Notes under the pieces: model-generated
What the model saw: only the letters and a program-made list of their open reading frames with translations
Database searches by the model: none
What the model was told of the DNA's origin: nothing
Program-made: the position numbers and the translations under genes
Assembly (NCBI GenBank): GCA_002450255.1
Contig: DJYW01000090.1
Span: 5,367-15,920, forward strand
Reading direction: 5' to 3'
From: Gammaproteobacteria bacterium UBA6968
GTDB taxonomy: Bacteria; Pseudomonadota; Gammaproteobacteria; Pseudomonadales; Azotimanducaceae
DNA: 10,554 nt
In this document: positions 1-6,054 of the stretch, in pieces
Layout: each line of letters starts with the position of its first letter
How positions within the stretch are numbered: position 1 is the first letter of the stretch

Positions 1-30
1 CCTTGTTTTGGCCCTTGTTTTGGCTTGTTT
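1..30. repeat. Short 12-bp tandem repeat at the left edge
   Basis: CCTTGTTTTGGC occurs twice without interruption (1-12 and 13-24), followed by a partial third copy. It lies in the ~115 bp downstream of the sulfatase stop codon and is cut by the window edge, so the full copy number is unknown. No stem plus T-tract terminator is evident in this stretch. Confidence 0.6.
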
Positions 31-115
31 CTCCGGCGGCGACTGCTGACGAGTTCTCTAAACCCGCTTACGGAGAATCTCGAGCCGCAACATCCTAATG
101 CGGCCGATAGCGCAA

Positions 116-1930
116 TTACTGCGGGCGTCGAGCTCGCACCACAACGCTTTCGCGCCAGCCATAACGTACAGCCTTTGCTTCAATCAGCTCACCTGCTACT
201 GGCTCAACATATAACCGCCAAGAGTGCTCCCCGGACAAAGCATTCATTTCAGCTGCAGCTGTCTCTTCGCGAAGTCGGTAACCGATACTAACGTTTTGCT
301 TGCTTTTTATGACCGCGCGGTCGCCGTCCCAGGTGATCTCTGGGGGCGGAGTTTGCGGCAAATCGCCATCAATCAGAAAACTGGCTCGCAGCTCCGTCTC
401 AGGCATCGCGCCCGTGTCCTGGGTACGATCGATAAAGCCGTCCAGCTCTGCACGCAGGACTTGCAGAACTGCAAGTTCTGCTCGCGAAAGCACTGCTCGG
501 TCCAACAGATTATCAATCTCGTGCGGGTCACTCTCGAGGTCATAAAATTGCTCCGCGCCAAATGGCTCGAACCAACGAGATTGCACTGGGCTGAGCTCAC
601 CAGCCGCGGCCGCCGCGCGCCATGCGCGGGTCATGTCCAGAATATCCCGATACTCAAGCAAATGCCCGCCGGCAAGATTCGGATAGTAACTGCGTATCAA
701 TTTATAGCGCTGACTTCGCACCGCCCTCTGCCGATCGATTTGTTCATCGATGCGGTCGCGAGAAGCATAGACGTAGCGGCGCTTGGGCTGGGTGGGTTTT
801 AGGAAATTCTGGCCGTGCCAATAGGTGGATGCGTCCAAGCCAGCTAACGCCAGAACTGTCGGGGCAATATCCACAAAACTCACTAAATCATCGCTAACGT
901 TTGCACTAAGCGACGCGGCCAGATCCGGGCGCAGCTTACGCAGCGCCGCCGGCACAAAAACAATCATCGGCACACGAATACCCGAATCATACAATTCGCG
1001 TTTTGCTCTAGGCAGGCCATCACCGTGATCAGCCGTCCAGATAACGATGGTTCTATCGGCCAATCCATCACGACGTAGAGCCGCGAGTATCAGCCCTACC
1101 TGGGCATCCATAGCACGAATGTTGTCGTAGTGCCGCGCAAGGTCACTGCGCACCGCGGGCAAGTCGGGGTAGTAAGGTGGCAAGAAGACCGCGGCCGGGT
1201 CAGTTATCTGTTTCGCTACTAACCCATATTGTTTGCGAAATTGTTGGGTCCCGGCATGCACAGCACTATGCGGTTTGCCGGTTGCCCGCATGACGCCGCT
1301 TTCGTGAGTTTGCATAAAGTTGATCAAACCAAAAAATGGTTGGTCGCGTGACAAGGCGGCCCAAGGCGGCGCGACATCGGCATTTAACAAATTAACGCCA
1401 TCTCGATCCCAAATAGAGAATGGCCCTGTTCCGGCACGGATGCCGCTGAATTGATAGTCCAACTTACGGTCGGTAAAGGTGTAGTAGCCGGCCTCTCGCA
1501 GGCGCTCTGGAAACGCTCGAGCCTGCAGAGCCGGCTGAGCGAGGTACGCACCTAACGGTGCAGTGCTGGTACGCATATGCTGGGCACCGAAACTGATTTG
1601 ATGCTGCCCCATTAACAGCGCTGCGCGACTGGGGGCACAAACGCCAGCAGTAGTAAATGTGTGCGTATAGCGCGTGCCGTTGCTGGCTAGTTCATCGATA
1701 TTTGGCGTGTGTGCAACCGGATCACCGAAGCTGCCGATACGCGGGCTCAGGTCTTCTGCGACCAGCAACAGGATATTCGGCATAAATTGCGGTTCGGCGG
1801 TCGCGACACTACCGGGGTCGATGGTCTCTGAAGAGACGCGGTTTGCTTGCGTCTCACCGACATTCAATAGCAGGCTCGTGACTAGCAGCGAACCTCCAAG
1901 AAGCCGACAAACGCTAGGACTAACGCTCAT
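116..1930 (-). CDS. Exported sulfatase, formylglycine type, SGSH-like (heparan N-sulfatase-like) group
   Basis: The product (604 aa from the ATG at 1930) belongs to the alkaline phosphatase/sulfatase superfamily and should hydrolyse a sulfate ester or N-sulfate on a glycan outside the cytoplasm. The C-A-P-S-R motif at residues 98-102 is the Cys-type sulfatase signature; Cys98 would be converted to formylglycine. Glu59-Asp60 near the N terminus and Asp301-His302 in T-A-D-H-G-D are the expected metal ligands, and Lys310 lies in the A-K-R-E-L-Y-D-S-G segment typical of the SGSH-like group. Residues 1-29 look like a Sec signal peptide (one Arg, a leucine-rich core, T-Q-A at the end). The last ~75 residues resemble the small beta domain, with W-R-L-Y and G-Y-R-L motifs, that follows the sulfatase core in bacterial homologues. 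A GTG at 1951 would add seven residues; neither start has a clear Shine-Dalgarno, and ATG gives the cleaner signal peptide. No sulfatase-modifying enzyme is encoded here. The family call is firm; the substrate is not determinable. Confidence 0.9.
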   Translation of the reverse strand: MSVSPSVCRLLGGSLLVTSLLLNVGETQANRVSSETIDPGSVATAEPQFMPNILLLVAEDLSPRIGSFGDPVAHTPNIDELASNGTRYTHTFTTAGVCAPSRAALLMGQHQISFGAQHMRTSTAPLGAYLAQPALQARAFPERLREAGYYTFTDRKLDYQFSGIRAGTGPFSIWDRDGVNLLNADVAPPWAALSRDQPFFGLINFMQTHESGVMRATGKPHSAVHAGTQQFRKQYGLVAKQITDPAAVFLPPYYPDLPAVRSDLARHYDNIRAMDAQVGLILAALRRDGLADRTIVIWTADHGDGLPRAKRELYDSGIRVPMIVFVPAALRKLRPDLAASLSANVSDDLVSFVDIAPTVLALAGLDASTYWHGQNFLKPTQPKRRYVYASRDRIDEQIDRQRAVRSQRYKLIRSYYPNLAGGHLLEYRDILDMTRAWRAAAAAGELSPVQSRWFEPFGAEQFYDLESDPHEIDNLLDRAVLSRAELAVLQVLRAELDGFIDRTQDTGAMPETELRASFLIDGDLPQTPPPEITWDGDRAVIKSKQNVSIGYRLREETAAAEMNALSGEHSWRLYVEPVAGELIEAKAVRYGWRESVVVRARRPQ

Positions 1931-2016
1931 TGCGCCAACAGCAGTCAGCACGGCTTAAGCCCGTTAATCAGTAGGTAGATCATGAGTTAAAACCCGGCGG
2001 TAAACGCAAAACTATT

Positions 2017-2045
2017 GTTATAAAGTTGAATTAGGCTGGCGTCAC
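2017..2045 (-). promoter_or_regulatory. Candidate sigma70-type promoter for the sulfatase gene
   Basis: On the minus strand a GTGACG hexamer (2040-2045, four of six matches to TTGACA) and a TATAAC hexamer (2017-2022, five of six matches to TATAAT) are separated by exactly 17 bp. Transcription would begin near 2010, about 80 nt before the sulfatase ATG. The -35 box overlaps the last codons of the upstream ADP-ribosylglycohydrolase-family gene. Matches of this quality occur by chance, so this is a suggestion that the sulfatase may have its own promoter in addition to any read-through. Confidence 0.3.
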
Positions 2046-4115
2046 GACAACCGATTGGGTTGCGGTTCGGCCTTCTTCAACCAATAAGGCGAGCGCTCCG
2101 CAACTTAGATCTGCATCGCTCGCCTCAAGCATAACTTTACCGTCGACGGATGCGGATAACTGATCTCCGCTAACGCTCAGGGTCAAAGTATAAGTCGTGC
2201 CAAATTCAACATGCAGCGCGCATTCCGCAAGCGTTGTCTCGGTATTCAGCACTTTGACCAAACGCAGCCGTCGGTCGCGCCCTAACAGTAAACCATAGTA
2301 GCGTCGCATTCCCTGCACCCGTACTGCAATTCCCGCCTGCTCGACGAGATGCGGCGTGACGTCCGCCGAGACTTGATAGTTGCGCCAGTCGCGTGTGCCC
2401 TGAATCAGCAGCCCACGGCCGTCGTTTTGCATCAGCCGAATGGGATCGCCAAAACTCCAAAAAGAATCCACGCCATTTACCCAGGCGCGGCGCCACATGG
2501 TGCCTTTATGCGCGGGCTGAGCAATAACGAAATTAGGCTCTCCCCGCCAACTCATAGAGTCCAGGTAAACCTCGCCCTCGGCGCGGGTTTGCACGCCGAT
2601 CTCGAATATTGGGTAAGCTTCAGCCGGCACGTTGAACACCAAATCTACGCCGGCCTCGGCACCCGGTTCAGCTAGGTCTACCCACTCTCCTTCATGCAAG
2701 GTAACCGCGTCATTCTCGCCGTAATTTGCAACATAAAGTGCCACCTCGCCGCGGCCTGCTAGCCGAGCGTTCAGCGTTTGCCCTGGATAAACCTGCGGGG
2801 AAGCCATTAATGCGTAGCCGCCTTTTTCAAAGTATTTGGCAATATCTTTCGATGGGGTAAACACGGGCGTGCCAAATCGAGCCGCCGTATCCGCAGCCAA
2901 CCGCAGACTTCTAGTGCCCGCAGCACTATGGCCGACGACATTGGCTACAACGCCTTCACCTGAAGACACAGTGAAGCCCTGCACCGAGCCGGCAAACTCA
3001 AAATGAAATGGTGCGCCGTTCTTTGGCTGCCAGGGTTTCTTATCGGCCAAGGTTCGCCCCATATTGATAATGTCAGTAGCTTGGCGAGCGCAATCCGAAA
3101 TTCCCCAGGTTGGGTCCGCGGTGGGAATATAAATACGATCAGCAACCGGCCCACGCCAATCGAGTCCTTTGTTTAAGCCCGCATCGATCCCGGCTATCCC
3201 GTTTTTAATGCCCATCAAGCAGCCGATGTTGCCGGAGTTACAATCGGTATCCCAACCGCAGGTATTGATAATCTTCATGGTTTGTGAAAAATCATCTTCG
3301 CCGTGCAACAGCGAATGAATGATTAGCCCGTGATTGGGCACCATATGACAATTGCCACCGAATTTATCGTAGCCGTAGTTGGCGGCAAGTAGCTCGCGGG
3401 TAGCGCGCCAGTCGGGCTCCTTGGCATGCCAGCTTCGCACATCATCCACGAGCTGACGGATGACCGAATTACCCGGTACATAGCTTAGTGCTGTATCCAA
3501 GAGTACGTTGGTGTCAGATTCGACGAACGCCATGGCTTCGAGCACCGCCATCACTACGGCGCCATATACTGCTTCGCCATCGTGACTAACACGAGCGGCG
3601 TGCTCGGCTAAGGTGGCCGCTCGTTGCGCATCGCCAGGAGCGACCATGGCCCAACCATCTATAAAAATCTGCGCGCCAATTTGCTCTGACACCACCTGGC
3701 CGTTGAGTTCCCTGGAGCCGCTAGCCGGTGCGGTAATACCTTTTTTGAGACGAAGATAGGCAGTGTGCTCAGTGGAGTTACCCAGACCACCCCACCAAAG
3801 AATGGTGCGATTTTCGATCAGATAGTTTAGCCAGGTCTCGGCAACTTGCTGCGCACTGAACGCCTTGGCTGAAGCATTGTCCGCTAACGACCGTATAAAG
3901 GTAAAAGTGCCGGAGATATCGTCATCAGTTACCAACAAAGGCACATTCAGCCGGTCGTGAACATAATAATTGATGTCGCCAAGTTGCTGCTGGATCCGCT
4001 CGTAGGTCCAACCTTCGAAAGGTCGACCCAGATAGACGCCGATTACTTTTCCGAGCACGCCGGCATAAACTCGCTCGGCGTAATCCTGCGGCAATGAATT
4101 GTGCTGTTTATGCAT
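2031..4115 (-). CDS. ADP-ribosylglycohydrolase-family protein with C-terminal beta-sandwich modules
   Basis: This 694-aa protein begins with an ADP-ribosylglycohydrolase (ARH/crystallin J1-type) domain, about residues 10-355. The family's paired metal-binding aspartates are visible in T-D-D-D-I-S (63-68) and in G-W-D-T-D-C-N-S-G (287-295), with S-H-D-G-E-A at 177-182. ARH enzymes cleave N- or O-linked ADP-ribose using two Mg2+ ions, but many bacterial members have unknown substrates. Two modules follow: a beta-sandwich resembling a galactose-binding or CBM-like fold (about 370-525, including S-P-Q-V-Y-P-G-Q) and a concanavalin/LamG-like domain (about 545-694). There is no signal peptide, so it is predicted cytoplasmic. 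An AGGGG Shine-Dalgarno sits seven bases before the ATG and supports this start. The exported sulfatase gene lies directly downstream, suggesting a shared substrate pathway. The ARH assignment is strong; the exact reaction and the roles of the C-terminal modules are unknown. The two-domain tail makes it about twice the size of a minimal ARH. Confidence 0.88.
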   Translation of the reverse strand: MHKQHNSLPQDYAERVYAGVLGKVIGVYLGRPFEGWTYERIQQQLGDINYYVHDRLNVPLLVTDDDISGTFTFIRSLADNASAKAFSAQQVAETWLNYLIENRTILWWGGLGNSTEHTAYLRLKKGITAPASGSRELNGQVVSEQIGAQIFIDGWAMVAPGDAQRAATLAEHAARVSHDGEAVYGAVVMAVLEAMAFVESDTNVLLDTALSYVPGNSVIRQLVDDVRSWHAKEPDWRATRELLAANYGYDKFGGNCHMVPNHGLIIHSLLHGEDDFSQTMKIINTCGWDTDCNSGNIGCLMGIKNGIAGIDAGLNKGLDWRGPVADRIYIPTADPTWGISDCARQATDIINMGRTLADKKPWQPKNGAPFHFEFAGSVQGFTVSSGEGVVANVVGHSAAGTRSLRLAADTAARFGTPVFTPSKDIAKYFEKGGYALMASPQVYPGQTLNARLAGRGEVALYVANYGENDAVTLHEGEWVDLAEPGAEAGVDLVFNVPAEAYPIFEIGVQTRAEGEVYLDSMSWRGEPNFVIAQPAHKGTMWRRAWVNGVDSFWSFGDPIRLMQNDGRGLLIQGTRDWRNYQVSADVTPHLVEQAGIAVRVQGMRRYYGLLLGRDRRLRLVKVLNTETTLAECALHVEFGTTYTLTLSVSGDQLSASVDGKVMLEASDADLSCGALALLVEEGRTATQSVVVTPA

Positions 4116-4122
4116 CAGCTAA

Positions 4123-4127
4123 CCCCT
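4123..4127 (-). promoter_or_regulatory. Ribosome binding site of the ARH-family gene
   Basis: The minus strand reads AGGGG, then TTAGCTG, then ATG. The seven-base spacing fits a Shine-Dalgarno site and fixes the start codon at 4115. Confidence 0.6.
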
Positions 4128-4138
4128 ATTCTCCCTGT

Positions 4139-4197
4139 TTAGCAGGGCAAGCATACATGCTAACGCTATCCGTCTGTAATTACCGTGCATAACGGAT
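4139..4197. promoter_or_regulatory. Cluster of inverted repeats upstream of the ARH-family gene (candidate operator region)
   Basis: Four short symmetric elements lie in 59 bp: TTAGCA at 4139-4144 paired with TGCTAA at 4158-4163; GCAT-AC-ATGC at 4151-4160; the perfect palindrome GTAATTAC at 4176-4183; and ATCCGT at 4168-4173 paired with ACGGAT at 4192-4197. They sit 24-82 bp before the ARH-family start, where an operator would be expected. No regulator is encoded in the window and I do not recognise a known family's site, so function is inferred only from position and symmetry. Confidence 0.25.
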
Positions 4198-4252
4198 GAG
4201 ACCGCTCCGTTGCGGGGCGTTTAGGCTTTGCTGATAGAACTGTTTGGCGCGG

Positions 4253-5158
4253 TTATAGGCGCTGCTTGCGCGTCACCAATCGACCCTGCTGATAATCCGT
4301 GAACGCCTGCTCAAGATCTACTGGGCTACTCATCACAAATGGACCAGCTCGGTGCACGGGTTCATTGAGCGGTTGGGCCGCAATTAACAAAGCACCACAC
4401 CCCGCTGATCCTGCCGTTATGGTGACCGCGTCGCTGTTCGAATCAGGATTCAGCAAGGCAAGCTCGCGCACCTGCCAACTCGTCGCGCCGATCTGCGCGG
4501 TCCCTCGATATAGATAAATCATGCAGCTATGCGTCGGGGACAGAGGAACGGTCAGCTCCGCATGCGGGACGAGATTCAGATCAAACAGGGTTGGCTGAGT
4601 GATCGGGTTGTCAATGGGGCCATCGATATTCTCGAATCGTCCTGCTAAAACGCGCAGCAGACCGCCGGAGATCTGCACTTCTGGCACCTGTGCGCTGGCC
4701 ATTTCTTGATATTTCGGAGGGCACATCTTGTGCTTCGCAGGCAGATTGATCCATAACTGAAACCCGTGCAGCAAGCCGCTTTCCTGCTGCGGCATCTCTG
4801 AATGAATGATTCCTGAGCCTGCTGTCATCCATTGCAAGCCACCGGCTTCGATAATGCCGGAATTGCCCTCGCTGTCACGATGATGCATCCGCCCGGTAAG
4901 CATATATGTGACGGTTTCAAAACCTCGATGCGGATGATCCGGAAAGCCAGCCAGATAGCCGTCGGGTTGATCTGTGTAAATTTCGTCGAGCATCAAAAAC
5001 GGATCGAACTCGCGGTACGCGGTGGAGCCAACGCTCCGATATAGCTGCACACCCGCGCCATCTGTTGTGGCATGCGCCGGTAGCACATCGTCAATCGATC
5101 GGCTACAACCTTGCACCGGGTCGTTACTGGTCGATTTAGAGTTGGCGGGGGAATCCAT
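4253..5158 (-). CDS. Pirin family protein (bicupin)
   Basis: This 301-aa protein has the typical length and two-cupin layout of bacterial pirins. The N-terminal cupin carries F-P-D-H-P-H-R-G-F-E-T (72-82) and G-I-I-H-S-E-M-P (116-123), giving the four metal ligands His75, His77, His119 and Glu121. The C-terminal part ends in the usual G-P-F-V-M-S-S and D-Y-Q-Q-G-R-L motifs of the pirin C domain. Pirins are cytoplasmic, usually iron-binding, proteins; some have quercetin 2,3-dioxygenase activity and others act as redox-linked regulators, and sequence alone does not separate these. The frame stays open upstream to an ATG at 5287, but the ATG at 5158 is chosen because GGAG lies nine bases before it and the pirin homology begins just after it; the upstream 43 residues are unlike pirins. 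The gene has wide gaps on both sides and is probably transcribed alone. It has no evident functional link to its neighbours. Confidence 0.93.
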   Translation of the reverse strand: MDSPANSKSTSNDPVQGCSRSIDDVLPAHATTDGAGVQLYRSVGSTAYREFDPFLMLDEIYTDQPDGYLAGFPDHPHRGFETVTYMLTGRMHHRDSEGNSGIIEAGGLQWMTAGSGIIHSEMPQQESGLLHGFQLWINLPAKHKMCPPKYQEMASAQVPEVQISGGLLRVLAGRFENIDGPIDNPITQPTLFDLNLVPHAELTVPLSPTHSCMIYLYRGTAQIGATSWQVRELALLNPDSNSDAVTITAGSAGCGALLIAAQPLNEPVHRAGPFVMSSPVDLEQAFTDYQQGRLVTRKQRL

Positions 5159-5167
5159 AATACAACG

Positions 5168-5171
5168 CTCC
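5168..5171 (-). promoter_or_regulatory. Ribosome binding site deciding the pirin start
   Basis: The minus strand reads GGAG, then nine bases, then the ATG at 5158. This favours the 301-aa start over the in-frame ATG at 5287, which would add an unconserved Arg/Cys-rich leader of 43 residues. Confidence 0.6.
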
Positions 5172-5440
5172 GAATTTCGTTTGCTTACGCTACCGCCGAG
5201 CAGGTCAATACCATGTCGACACGGGCGCTTTCTGCAAATCCGGAGACGACCCATTAGTCCAGCATTGCACTGGCGCAAATCCGACATTCAGATTTGGACT
5301 AGCGCTATTCTAGACCTAACTGAGCTGGGCCTGGCTGAGCTAAAAGCATGGTTGGTTAACGCTTCGATTAGGCAACAACTGGACCCATTTCCGATTCAAG
5401 GATTCTCACGCATCTCGTCTGTGTAAGGCGGGCGGGATTA

Positions 5441-6031
5441 TTAGTACAACCTAATCACCGAAAAGACAGCGTCTAATTCCACTTGCACGACGCGCGCGTC
5501 TTGCTGCAGTTGAGGTAACGCCTCGGCTAAGTGCTCAAAGCTAGGTGCCGCCAAGACCACTGAAGCGGTCAGCGATAAGTGCTCTACCACGTTCAAGCCG
5601 TAATCAGCGGCTAACTGTTCAGCAGCAGATACCTGCCCGACAGAGGCCACATTTAGCTTCACAATAAGCTGACCATTTGTTATCCCGAGCTGATCCGTCA
5701 AGTTACTTCTAACGACTCTCTTATTTGGATTAATGGAAATAATCGGAGAATCAACATTTGCGTTAGTCTGGACGCCATCTGTATTGACGCGCTTAGCTGC
5801 CTCATCTGCAGCCACGGCGAGTAGGTCTGACTTTTTTAGCGCAAATTTTTGCGAACCGACGCGCCCAATCTTGGCGCCAACAATTTTATTTGCAGGATCA
5901 AAGGCAACCGCTGAATCAGGCAAAAGTGTTAACTTTTGCGCCACCGCAAACTGCGCGATGCAAGACAAAGCGATGACAAAGAAGACAGCCGCGCACTGGC
6001 GCAGTATTGGGAGATGTAATTGATATGCCAT
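5441..6031 (-). CDS. Secreted stand-alone subtilisin prodomain-like protein (putative protease chaperone/inhibitor)
   Basis: This 196-aa protein has a Sec signal peptide (Arg11, then a hydrophobic core, cleavage likely after A-V-A at 29-31). Residues 32-115 are unrecognised. Residues 119-190 follow the I9-like prodomain pattern of subtilases: N-G-Q-L-I-V-K-L at the first strand, an A-A-E-Q-L-A helix and Y-G-L-N-V-V turn, a T-A-S-V-V-L-A strand, an Ala/Leu-rich helix, and D-A-R-V-V-Q-V-E-L-D at the last strand. In subtilases the prodomain folds the enzyme and blocks it with its C-terminal tail. Here that module is a separate exported protein encoded 23 bp after a kexin-like protease that lacks one. 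The external chaperone ORF2 of Aeromonas serine protease is encoded in the same place relative to its protease. A role as folding partner or inhibitor is inference from fold pattern and position; an unrelated secreted function is possible. The likely partner is encoded in the same operon. Confidence 0.75.
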   Translation of the reverse strand: MAYQLHLPILRQCAAVFFVIALSCIAQFAVAQKLTLLPDSAVAFDPANKIVGAKIGRVGSQKFALKKSDLLAVAADEAAKRVNTDGVQTNANVDSPIISINPNKRVVRSNLTDQLGITNGQLIVKLNVASVGQVSAAEQLAADYGLNVVEHLSLTASVVLAAPSFEHLAEALPQLQQDARVVQVELDAVFSVIRLY

Positions 6032-6040
6032 AGCTTGACT

Positions 6041-6045
6041 ACCTC
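6041..6045 (-). promoter_or_regulatory. Strong ribosome binding site of the prodomain-like gene
   Basis: The minus strand reads GAGGT nine bases before the ATG at 6031, inside the 23-bp gap after the protease stop codon. It supports the chosen start and suggests efficient translation of the small protein from a shared mRNA. Confidence 0.65.
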
Positions 6046-6054
6046 ACCTATAAG

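Noticed and set aside
1..291. Plus-strand open frame across the left edge into the sulfatase 3' end
   Set aside because: It overlaps the sulfatase C-terminal domain antisense over about 175 bp and has no recognisable product; the sulfatase reading is clearly real.
1751..1756. Glu-Asp instead of the usual Asp-Asp at the first sulfatase metal site as a possible inactivating change
   Set aside because: An E-D pair followed by a hydrophobic residue is, to my knowledge, common in bacterial SGSH-like sulfatases, and the other catalytic motifs are intact.
4202..4222. GC-rich hairpin between the pirin and ARH-family genes as a terminator
   Set aside because: On the transcribed minus strand the stem has a C-A mismatch and no T-tract follows.
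5159..5287. N-terminal extension of the pirin gene to the ATG at 5287
   Set aside because: The extra 43 residues are Arg/Cys-rich and unlike pirins, while the ATG at 5158 has a GGAG at proper spacing and gives the family's normal length.
5307..5312. TAGAAT as a -10 box for the pirin gene
   Set aside because: No acceptable -35 hexamer lies 16-18 bp upstream and there is no extended -10 motif.
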